6,313 nucleotides of DNA from Actinomycetota bacterium (GTDB taxonomy: Bacteria > Actinomycetota > Actinomycetes > Streptosporangiales > Streptosporangiaceae): positions 1-6,313 of the forward strand of contig PMST01000217.1 of NCBI GenBank assembly GCA_003168295.1, read 5' to 3'. The number at the start of each line of letters is the position of its first letter. The first letter of the stretch is position 1. Both the position numbers and the translations under genes were made by a program. This document shows positions 1-5,777 of this stretch, piece by piece. Below the pieces are notes generated by a model. The model ran no database searches, was not told the DNA's origin, and saw only the letters and a program-made list of their open reading frames with translations.

Positions 1-266
1 GGCGGATATCGCACGCTACCTAACCAGTTCATGGTTACTCTTCGTAGAAGACTGACTGGTCGCGCCGGGAGTCTTCGGCTCTGGGTCAACGCTGGTCACC
101 TCCCCGACCCGGTCGAGTTCGCCGTCATCGCCCAGCAGGGAGCATCAGCCAGGGGCGCCGCCATCGTGAGCGCGCACACAGCCGGCAGGTCATCTGCGTG
201 GTCACCATCCACGCCTTGGACTGGTCCGCGGCCGTCGCCGATATACCGGCTTTAACGGCTGTCTAG
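1..266. other. Gene-poor left edge with possible decayed minus-strand coding pieces
   Basis: I see no intact gene here. On the minus strand a short open stretch ends at a TAG at 16-18. Reading back to about position 140 it gives natural-looking acidic sequence (LLGDDGELDRVGEVTSVDPE). Just upstream, in another minus frame, is a second coding-like run (HADDLPAVCALTMAAPLAD), so the two could be one protein tail broken by a frameshift near 140-150. Neither piece has a start codon or a recognisable family. A plus-strand frame starting at 31 also runs to 255, but it has no ribosome binding site and a composition that looks like antisense. The assignment is weak. Confidence 0.25.
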
Positions 267-506
267 CTACAGTGAGCCACACCGAATCATGGTCAGGACC
301 TCGTTCGCATCGAGAGGGTAAGGGCTCGACAGGGTCACACGCAGGGCGCCTGCCCCGCCGGCCTGGCCGACCGCGATGGTCAGGGTCAGCCGCCTGGTGC
401 TCAGGCCGGCGTGGGCCCGGTCGCCGTGGTGCAGGATAGCCGGGTCGGTGGGGATGGAGAAGCCCGTGCCCTGGATACGGGTGGTCGCGGTTACGATGAA
501 GGTGGC
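267..506 (-). pseudogene. C-terminal fragment of an unidentified protein
   Basis: A minus-strand frame ending at a TAG (267-269) reads as convincing protein for about 80 codons back to roughly position 506. By hand count 11 of the last 77 codons end in A or T, so about 86% end in G or C, as expected for a real gene in this genome. The translation includes RIQGTGFSIPTDPA, then ILHHGDRAH, then a beta-strand-like run RRLTLTIAVGQ...GALRVTLSSPYPLD, ending NEVLTMIRCGSL. Upstream of about 506 the frame stays open but becomes rich in Pro and Arg and stops looking like protein, and there is no credible start codon or ribosome binding site. I do not recognise the family. It is most likely the tail of a truncated gene. 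A start hidden by a frameshift is also possible. Confidence 0.45.
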
Positions 507-711
507 TGGTCGCGGTGGCCTGGGTTCGGGTATCCGTGCGCTGGAGCAGAGGCTGTTCGTCCGTGTCAGCGTTCCTGTTGCGGCGGGCCCGGGCGGCCGG
601 CCTGAGCCGGCACGCTGCCCGTCCGGGCTTAGCGCAAACGACCGGCATATCCGGTGTGATCGGAGGGCGCCGAGGTGGAGTGCTGGACGTTACGCCGGGT
701 AGCCGGATGTC
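507..711. other. Upstream region of the membrane protein gene
   Basis: No gene is seen in this stretch. It holds a small perfect inverted repeat, ACCGG-CATAT-CCGGT, at 641-655, about 57 bases before the proposed start of the next gene, which could be an operator. A purine-rich GAGGTGGAG at 672-680 is too far (about 31 bases) from the ATG at 712 to be its ribosome binding site. No convincing -35/-10 promoter pair is visible. Confidence 0.35.
641..655. promoter_or_regulatory. Short inverted repeat upstream of membrane protein gene
   Basis: Five-base arms ACCGG and CCGGT flank a CATAT spacer. It is perfect but short, and such GC-rich repeats arise easily by chance in this genome. The position upstream of the 712 gene is the only support for a regulatory role. 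Confidence 0.2.
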
Positions 712-3117
712 ATGGTGACGGGCGGAGGGGATAAGCCGGCCCGCCGGACCGATCCCGGCGTGAAGGAGACCGCGCCCGGCGGGATGCCCCCGGCTGGCGC
801 GCCGGGCGGCGCCGGCCGGGTGCCGGACGGTGCCGGCCGGGTGCGCCGCCCGGCGGACTTGCTGTTCGCGGTGCTCTCGCTGGCGGTCGTCGCGGTGGTG
901 CTCGGCAATATCCGGGCTCTTCCGCTCGGCAGCACGGAACTGGCCGACGATGTCTCGGCCTGGCTGCATCACATCCCTGGCTGGCTGTCGTCCGCGGCCG
1001 AGGTGGTGTCCGGGGTCGCGTGTTTCGTCCTGGCGGTCGTCGCCGTGGTGGTGATGGTCCGCAGCCAGTGGCAGGACGCGCGTAACGCGGCCGTCGCCGG
1101 GTTCGCCGGCGCCGCGGCGGCCATCGCCGCGTCGGCTGTCTGGCGGGCCGAGAACGGCGCGATCGAACGTGCGGTGCTGCACGGCAGCAATCCCTCGATA
1201 TTCGTGGTGGACACCGCGTTCGTCGCGTTCGTCGTGGGCACCGACCTGACCCGGCGTTCGCACTGGTCGCGCTGGTGGCCGGGCGCGGTTGCGGCGTTGC
1301 TGCTCAGCGGGCTGGCCGTGGGCGCGCTGACGCCTTTCGCCGTCTTGATCGTGCTCTTCGGCGGGCTGCTGGCTGGATGGCTGGTGCGCTGGCTTCTCCG
1401 CGCGGCCTCGGTCCTGCCGAGCCCGGCCGAACTCGTGGCCTGGCTCGGGAGTCAGGGCGCGGCGGTCTGCGAGCTGGCCGGGGACCGCCCCGCGCGGCTG
1501 GAAGGCACTCTGGCCGATGGCACCCGGACCCAGGTGCGCCTTTCCGGCCGTGACACCCGGGGATCGGGCCTGGCGCGGCGGCTGTGGGCGCTGGTCCGGC
1601 TGCGGCCCGCGGTCGCGGGTCACATCGCGATCAGCTCACGGGCCCAGCTCGAACAGCTCGCGCTGGCCTGCAGCCTGGCGCGGCAGGCCCGGGTGCCCTG
1701 CCCCTCGGTGCTGCTGTTCGGACAGATGCCCGGCGAGACGCTGGTGCTCGTGACGACCGGGCCGTCCGGGGCTCAGCTCGACGGCACGGTGAGCGTCGAG
1801 GACGCCGCGTTGCTGTTCGCCTCGCTGCGCGCTCTGCACCACGCGGGCATCGCCCACCGCGACCTGCGGCCGGAGAACCTGTTCGTGTCGGAAAAGGCGG
1901 CGGGTTTCCGCTCGCTCGACGCGGCGGTGCCCGCCGCCAGTGAACTGACCCGCCGCCTTGACCTGGCACAGGCCCTGGCCACCCTGGCTCAGGCGGTCGG
2001 GCCTCCCGGCGCCATCGAGGCGCTGCGGGAGGGGTACGGGCCCGTCGACGAGAGGGCCGTCGCGGCCGTCCTGCAACCGGTCGCCCTGGCGCCCTGGGGA
2101 TGGCGGGCGATGCGCGCCGCCCAGCCCAGCCTGAACGAGGTCCGGAACGAGCTTCTCGGACCCGGCAGCGTAGTGCCGACGGCCCGGCTCGAGCGCTTCC
2201 GCTGGCGTACCGTCCTCAGCGCGATTGCCCTCACCGTCGCCGCCTACCTGCTGATCGGCGAGCTCTCGGGCGCGGACATCCTCGGCACGCTGAGCCACGC
2301 CAATCCCGGCTGGTTCGCCGTGGCGGTCCTCGCGTCGGCGGTCACCTACCTGGCGGCCGCCGAGAACCTGGCCGCGTTCGTGCCCAAGCACCTCTCCCTC
2401 ATCCGCGGCTTCGGCGTCCAGCTGTCCACGGCGTTCATCGGGGTGGCGATGCCGCCGACCGTCGGCCACGTGGCGGTCAACGCCCGCTACCTGCACCGTC
2501 AGGACGTCGACGAGGGCTCCATCGCCGCGGCGGTCACCATGTCACAGGTAGTAAACGTCGTTACGACGGTGCTGCTGCTGATCATCTTCGGGCTGCTCAC
2601 CGGTTCGGGGCTCAGCCGCTTCAAGATCGCACCAGGCACGGACGTGCTCATCGGCCTCGCGGCTATCGCTGGCGTCATCATCATCCTGGCAGCGGTGCCG
2701 CAGACCCGCGCCAAGCTAACCGAAATGGTATGGCCGCACCTGCGCGGCCTCGGGCCCAGGCTGCTCGACGCCATCTCCCACCCGCTGCGGGTCGCGATTA
2801 GCGCCGGCGCCAACCTGCTGCTCACCGCCGCTTACCTGGTCGCGTTCATAGCCGCGCTGCGAGCCGTCGGCGTCCATCCGGCCATCCTGCCGGCCGCGGT
2901 CGTCTACCTGGCGGGCAACGCGGTGGGATCGGCCGCCCCGACGCCCGGCGGGATCGGCGGCGTTGAAGCCGTGCTGGCGGCCGGGCTGACGGCCATCGGG
3001 ATTCCCGCGCACGAGGCGATTCCCGCGGTGCTCTTGTTCCGGGTGGCGACGTTCTGGCTGCCGATCCCCGCAGGCTGGCTGGCCTATCTGCTGCTGCAGC
3101 GGCGCGGCGTCCTTTAG
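712..3117 (+). CDS. Flippase-like membrane protein with internal kinase-like domain (LPG synthase TM / UPF0104 family)
   Basis: This is an 801-residue multi-domain membrane protein. Residues 1-45 are a Pro/Gly/Arg-rich soluble tail. Membrane segments follow at about 49-67, 99-117, 126-144 and 188-228. Residues about 237-470 form a kinase-like domain: GRD at 279-281, then HRDLRPENLF with H382, D384 and N389, and a later SLDAA whose D403 sits where the DFG aspartate belongs. Residues about 500-800 form the C-terminal domain of the lysylphosphatidylglycerol synthase TM type (PF03706, TIGR00374). It has repeated helices, AMPPTVGHVAVNAR at 579-592 and the hallmark PTPGGIGGVE at 743-752. Members of this fold are linked to lipid flipping (the MprF flippase half) or to lipid-linked sugar transfer (AglD-like). 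There is no aminoacyl-transfer domain, so lysyl-lipid synthesis is not implied. The substrate is unknown. The start is uncertain: ATG 712 has no good ribosome binding site. GTG 760 and ATG 784 are in frame, and AAGGAGA at 763-769 lies 14 bases before 784. Confidence 0.88.
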   Translation: MVTGGGDKPARRTDPGVKETAPGGMPPAGAPGGAGRVPDGAGRVRRPADLLFAVLSLAVVAVVLGNIRALPLGSTELADDVSAWLHHIPGWLSSAAEVVSGVACFVLAVVAVVVMVRSQWQDARNAAVAGFAGAAAAIAASAVWRAENGAIERAVLHGSNPSIFVVDTAFVAFVVGTDLTRRSHWSRWWPGAVAALLLSGLAVGALTPFAVLIVLFGGLLAGWLVRWLLRAASVLPSPAELVAWLGSQGAAVCELAGDRPARLEGTLADGTRTQVRLSGRDTRGSGLARRLWALVRLRPAVAGHIAISSRAQLEQLALACSLARQARVPCPSVLLFGQMPGETLVLVTTGPSGAQLDGTVSVEDAALLFASLRALHHAGIAHRDLRPENLFVSEKAAGFRSLDAAVPAASELTRRLDLAQALATLAQAVGPPGAIEALREGYGPVDERAVAAVLQPVALAPWGWRAMRAAQPSLNEVRNELLGPGSVVPTARLERFRWRTVLSAIALTVAAYLLIGELSGADILGTLSHANPGWFAVAVLASAVTYLAAAENLAAFVPKHLSLIRGFGVQLSTAFIGVAMPPTVGHVAVNARYLHRQDVDEGSIAAAVTMSQVVNVVTTVLLLIIFGLLTGSGLSRFKIAPGTDVLIGLAAIAGVIIILAAVPQTRAKLTEMVWPHLRGLGPRLLDAISHPLRVAISAGANLLLTAAYLVAFIAALRAVGVHPAILPAAVVYLAGNAVGSAAPTPGGIGGVEAVLAAGLTAIGIPAHEAIPAVLLFRVATFWLPIPAGWLAYLLLQRRGVL
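811..844 (+). repeat. Two-copy 21-base in-frame repeat in the gene's N-terminal tail
   Basis: GCCGGCCGGGTGC occurs at 811-823 and again at 832-844, a 21-base period that encodes GAGRVPD followed by GAGRVRR. It lies in the low-complexity tail before the first membrane segment and looks like a small in-frame duplication. Confidence 0.6.
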
Positions 3118-3464
3118 CAGCTCTTCTCATCTCCCGGCTCTCCCGGCGCGTAAGGGCCAGCTGATCGGACAGGGATCTGTAATTGTTCGAGCCAATTACA
3201 GAGTGCCCGCTTGTTACGCTACGCGACCGCGAGGCACGCTAACCGAGCCCGTTGTGACCTGCCGTTTAACAGAAGGCCTGTCGTGCGGGGGACCACTCCG
3301 GGGCAGTGAACATTGCCAGCCCGCTTCACCTGCATAAAGACTTGGCAAGGGCTAACGAGGCCTGCTAACAGCCGTGCCGCTGTGTGCCGAATAGTTCCGT
3401 TTCGTCCGTGGGGTTCTTGTGGGGAAGCCCGCGGCGACCCGCACTCGTGGGGGGTTTGTGTGGG
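3118..3464. other. Gene-free gap between membrane protein gene and IS relic
   Basis: No reading frame here looks like protein. The stretch contains the AT-rich inverted repeat at 3176-3202. It also contains a pair of near-identical G/T-rich stretches: CGTGGGGTTCTTGTGGGG at 3407-3424 and CGTGGGGGGTTTGTGTGGG at 3446-3464. It adjoins the cut end of the transposase relic, so part of it may be leftover IS end or DNA brought in by the deletion that removed the transposase C-terminus. Confidence 0.5.
3176..3202. repeat. Perfect AT-rich inverted repeat (10-7-10)
   Basis: The left arm TCTGTAATTG (3176-3185) and right arm CAATTACAGA (3193-3202) are exact reverse complements around a 7-base centre TTCGAGC. 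Outside the arms GGG (3172-3174) and CCC (3206-3208) could extend the pairing across a small bulge. It lies 58 bases after the stop of the 712 gene, so it may act as a terminator hairpin. However, there is no T-run and the stem is AT-rich. It could equally be a regulator binding site or part of a mobile-element end. Confidence 0.6.
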
Positions 3465-4293
3465 CTAGCGGATGGCTGTCCAGGCGTCCTGGCTGATCGC
3501 GGTGATGGCCGCGGTGATCTTCGGGTCGGTGTTCACGGTGACGGAGAACCGGGCTCCGGCCCGGCGGACCGCGCCGCAGAACGCGGCGGAGTAGTACGAC
3601 GAGCCGGCCCGCACGATGACCGTCCCGGAGCACCCGGTGTCCCGGGCCGCGCCGATGGCTTCGGCGGCGAACGACGCGGCGCCGCGGGCTGAGTTCGCGT
3701 TCCCGCCGCGCAGCCGGGTGCATGCGATCACCGGCGCGCCCAGCGGGGTGCAGATGGTGGCGGCCAGCGCGTTCAGCCCGCGGACCAGCAGGCTTTTGCC
3801 CTGGATCTTGGTGTGCCCGAACGCGGCGCCCTGCTTGCGGTGCCCGTAGACCCGTTTTTGCGTCGCGTCGATATCCACGAAGGCCAGCGTGTCCTTGCCG
3901 GGCAGCATCGGCGCCCGGCGGGCCAGCTCGCCCAGCAGAGCCCGGTTCACCGTCTCCAGCTGCCGGACGTTCCCCCAGGAGTAGGACCGCAGCTGCGATC
4001 CCAGCGTGGACGGCGCCCGGATTCCGCCGGACAGCGCGTCCATCGCGCCGCGCCGCAGCAGGTCCATGTCATCGATGCTGTCCGCGCCGGCGGCCATCCC
4101 CCGCGACCAGGCACCCCACCTTCAGGTGAGCATTCACCCCGCACGGGCCGCCGGGCTCGACGTGCCGCACCACCAGCTCGCCCAGGCTGGCCCGGTGCGC
4201 CAGCGCCATCACCGGCACCAGGCCGGCACGCGACACGAGATCCGGATCATCGAACGAGGCGTGCGTCCTGGCTAGCGCATGCAACAATCGCAT
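3465..4293 (-). pseudogene. IS1380-family transposase, frameshifted, truncated and catalytically broken
   Basis: The DDE transposase reads from ATG 4293, preceded by an in-frame TAA and by AGAGGA (4304-4309), 10 bases away. The first frame gives about 64 residues, including FDDPDLVSRAGLVPVMALAH and GVNAHLKVGCLVAG. The protein then continues one frame over from 4097 with MAAGADSIDDMDLLRRGAMD, ending at TAG 3465. The shift lies in a run of five C on the plus strand (4098-4102), and four would restore the frame. The second part holds FVDIDATQKRVYGH (3867-3875 encodes DID, the first catalytic aspartate), GHTKIQGKSLLVRGLN, and VRAGSSYY. In the family that last site reads VR-x-D-S, with the second catalytic aspartate. 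Here the codon at 3603-3605 is GGC (Gly). About 273 residues remain of a usual 450-480, so the part carrying the catalytic glutamate is lost. Family assignment is firm. Activity is very unlikely. Confidence 0.9.
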
Positions 4294-4432
4294 TTACAAG
4301 GTGTCCTCTCGAACCGGGTCCTGGAAGCTTTAGACACTCCATCGTCCCAGCTCAGAGGGCACCTTTCTCATTGACACGCCCAGGAAACACCCAATTCACG
4401 CGGTGGATCGAGGCTAAGTATGTCATTACAGG
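3465..4432 (-). mobile_element. Truncated IS1380-family insertion sequence
   Basis: The extent is set by the transposase relic (3465-4293) plus its leader. The leader between 4294 and about 4432 is non-coding and lies just upstream of the transposase start, as the left end of an IS would. No verified terminal inverted repeat pair or target duplication could be found, because the far side of the element is missing. A weak candidate is CTGTAAT read inward at both 3178 and 4432. The right boundary given here is a guess. Confidence 0.55.
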
Positions 4433-4483
4433 GGGTTCGCGGTCTTGGACGCGGTGGCCGTGTTAGTACCCAGATGTGTCTAA
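4294..4483. other. Leader of the IS relic and flanking sequence
   Basis: No gene is seen. The part next to 4294 is the transposase leader with its ribosome binding site (4304-4309 on the minus strand). Somewhere between about 4380 and 4480 the IS should end, but I cannot place the boundary from sequence alone. From about 4477 the base composition falls sharply toward A/T. Confidence 0.4.
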
Positions 4484-4491
4484 ATTTTAGA
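4479..4491. repeat. AT-rich palindrome TCTAAA-T-TTTAGA
   Basis: Six-base arms around a single central T form a near-perfect palindrome at the start of an unusually AT-rich stretch (4477-4535). It stands out from the GC-rich surroundings and lies between the IS relic and the foreign coding fragment. It could be a junction scar or a binding site, but no function can be assigned. Confidence 0.35.
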
Positions 4492-4660
4492 TAGAGAAAA
4501 TTCGGCGGCACTTATAGAACTTCTTAAAACTTTGGAGCACATTCCAGTTCAAGGCGCAACGAGTGTCCGCGTAGATGATGCGTTGGTCCGGGATCTGTTC
4601 GCTAGTCCAGGTTCACTGGTATCGGTGTACCGGAAAGACCCGGAGCGATTTAGGCAACGC
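4484..4660 (+). pseudogene. Fragment of an unidentified protein, possibly the N-terminal part of an Mrr-like nuclease
   Basis: After an in-frame TAA at 4481-4483 a plus-strand frame reads as ordinary soluble protein: AALIELLKTLEHIPVQGAT, then SVRVDDALVRDLFASPGSL and VSVYRKDPERFRQ. It then runs into DNA that is antisense to the XRE relic and becomes Arg/Ala-rich noise up to the stop at 4718-4720. A TTG at 4532 could start it, but no ribosome binding site is seen and sensible sequence begins earlier, so it is probably an internal piece. The ending (a leucine-rich helix, then DP-x-x-F-R-Q) resembles the run-up to the FEELV helix in some Mrr-type restriction endonucleases. That is a weak resemblance without the catalytic part. 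Its base use is more AT-rich than its neighbours, which suggests a separate origin. Confidence 0.4.
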
Positions 4661-5086
4661 CGCGCAGCGGCGCGTGCGCTTCCCTGGTCAGATTGCCCAC
4701 GACGCTCAGTTGCGCGGTGACCGCCTTCAGCATCGTCACCGGGCCAACCTGGTATGCCAGGCGATATTCTGCAGCCAGCAACTCTGCGAGGGACCTGATG
4801 ATCCCCTGGTCAAGGCGTCTCGGGCAGCGGGCGGCCAGAATGAGGCGCTCCTCATCGTCATATGCAAACGTGCCGCGCAGGTCCGGGGTCGCCCGAAATG
4901 CCGCCAGCGCGCCGCCAGCTCCGAGCGCCTCATCAAGGCGCCGCGCCAGATCCCTGGAAACGGCTCTCCGGCCGTGGACAACCTTAGATAGGTAGCCGGG
5001 GTCGTAGTTGACCTGGCGCGCCAGTTCCCTCAACCCACCCTCCGGTCGGCCATGAGACGGCGTATCTCCTCCCCGAAGATCGTCAC
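4650..5086 (-). pseudogene. XRE-family helix-turn-helix regulator, frameshifted and C-terminally truncated
   Basis: The gene most likely starts at GTG 5086 and reads VTIFGEEIRRLMADRRVG down to about 5036. The protein then continues one frame over with LRELARQVNYDPGYLSKVVH from 5033. One base appears to be missing in the GGGTGGG stretch, and one extra G would join the two parts. Together they form the usual actinomycete XRE N-terminus: the helix-turn-helix (RELARQVNYDPGYLSKVVHG), then RRLDEALGAGGALAAF. A linker with LAARCPRRLD and the start of the helical tail (LAELLAAEYRLAYQVGP...LTREAHAPLR) follow. Relatives continue for another 200-280 residues with TPR-like helices. Here the frame breaks off after APLR and stops at 4650-4652, where the unrelated plus-strand fragment begins. 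DNA binding might survive in theory only if the frameshift is not real. I treat it as a dead gene. Confidence 0.85.
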
Positions 5087-5150
5087 CGTTTCCGCCGCGT
5101 GTTGTCCTTGTGGCCTCTTGCCCGGGAGCGGGAGCGTATCCGACCGGAGG

Positions 5151-5164
5151 CGTGACGGCTCACG
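5151..5164. promoter_or_regulatory. Small palindrome CGTGA-CGGC-TCACG upstream of XRE gene
   Basis: Five-base arms around a 4-base centre, 65 bases upstream of the proposed GTG start of the XRE relic. It shares the GTGA/TCAC core with the larger palindrome at 5186-5208, so the two could be a weak and a strong site for one regulator. Confidence 0.3.
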
Positions 5165-5185
5165 TCGAAGGGCATTTTCCCCCGA

Positions 5186-5208
5186 CCGGGTGAGCCGGTA
5201 TCACCCGG
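5186..5208. promoter_or_regulatory. Perfect 23-bp palindrome, candidate operator
   Basis: CCGGGTGA (5186-5193) and TCACCCGG (5201-5208) are exact reverse complements separated by GCCGGTA. The site lies 100 bases upstream of the XRE start. Symmetric sites of this size next to a helix-turn-helix gene are often its own operator, so autoregulation is the simplest inference. The right arm overlaps the first of two 11-base direct repeats. Confidence 0.45.
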
Positions 5209-5229
5209 GCTACTGATGACCCGGGCCAC
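5203..5229. repeat. Pair of direct repeats ACCCGGGCYAC
   Basis: ACCCGGGCTAC at 5203-5213 and ACCCGGGCCAC at 5219-5229 are spaced 16 bases apart and differ at one base. Each contains a CCCGGG palindrome. They adjoin the 23-bp palindrome and may belong to the same control region. Confidence 0.4.
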
Positions 5230-5765
5230 TCGCGGACGCGACAATCTCCTTATGGTCACTGGAAGGCCGCCTGCAACCCGCAGGCCTCGACCGCCCTCGG
5301 TGCACTGTGGGTTAGGTTGTCACAGTCATGGGCGAATGAGCCGCGGAGGCGGTTCGGCCGCCCGGGCAACAGTCAACGTCTCGACTGCATGCATCCGCCG
5401 CCACCATCCTGGCGGAGTATCCGGAAAGCTCGAGGGCATCTTCGGCGGCGGCCGACGGGTCCCCGTCCCCGTGTGGCGGGCGCGCGTCACGGTCACTGGC
5501 CTGGAGGATTCACGCATGATTCTCGCGGCTAAGCGGCCTGGGACATTTGCCGCCGGCTCAGCTGTCCAAAGGCCTCTTCGCCTGTGCACCGTGAGGGCGG
5601 GCTTATCGGGAGGCCCGGTGTCTGGTACGGACGGAGGCACCCCGGCAGGCGTTGAGCGACTAGAGAAGCCCAGGCTAGGCGACTCCCCGGCGCCCTGGCT
5701 GACGGCATTGACGGCAGTGCAGCTCTGCCCGCCTGTAATCAGTTGAAGCAACATACGGCAACAAT

Positions 5766-5773
5766 AAAGGGAG
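5766..5773 (+). promoter_or_regulatory. Ribosome binding site of the small protein gene
   Basis: AAAGGGAG ends 4 bases before ATG 5778. It is the clearest ribosome binding site in the window and fixes the start of the 77-residue protein. Confidence 0.75.
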
Positions 5774-5777
5774 CGTC

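Larger units (their letters stand above)
5087..5777. other. Long intergenic region between XRE relic and small protein gene
   Basis: About 690 bases without a gene I can support. The part near the XRE start holds several symmetric elements (5151-5164, 5186-5208, 5203-5229). A plus frame from 5216 to 5746 and a minus frame from 5754 to 5326 are both open, but neither has a ribosome binding site, a known family or steady codon bias. Short coding-like pieces show up in two different plus frames around 5385-5520 (for example ATILAEYPESS and WRARVTVTGLEDSRMIL), so a decayed gene is possible. Just before 5778 there is a TTGACG at 5708-5713, but no -10 at proper spacing. Confidence 0.4.

Noticed and set aside
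263..270. Back-to-back stop codons TAG/CTA that could mark two convergent genes meeting
   Set aside because: TAGCTA gives a stop on both strands by its symmetry. The plus-strand frame ending there has no start and little coding character, so convergence is not supported.
202..1623. A 473-codon open frame on the minus strand
   Set aside because: It is mostly antisense to the clear membrane protein gene, has an Arg/His/Pro/Asp-rich translation with no family features, and is a typical shadow in high-GC DNA.
1636..2496. A 286-codon open frame on the minus strand inside the membrane protein gene
   Set aside because: It is the antisense of the kinase-like and linker region, Gly/Arg/Gln-rich, with no independent motif or ribosome binding site.
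2100..2801. A 233-codon alternative plus frame within the membrane protein gene
   Set aside because: The real frame here has strong membrane-helix and PF03706 character, while this frame is Arg/Pro-rich noise.
3308..3350. TTGCCA...TGGCAA inverted pair as a terminator or IS end
   Set aside because: The arms are only six bases with a long centre, and there is no T-run or second copy.
3813..4466. A 217-codon plus-strand open frame over the transposase
   Set aside because: It is the reverse of the recognisable transposase, with an Arg/Pro/Ala-rich translation.
5708..5739. TTGACG and TGTAAT as a promoter for the small protein gene
   Set aside because: The spacing is 20 bases, too long for a normal vegetative promoter.
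5216..5746. A 176-codon plus-strand frame in the intergenic region
   Set aside because: It has no ribosome binding site, starts inside a direct repeat, has no known motifs and has uneven codon bias. A competing minus frame covers most of it.
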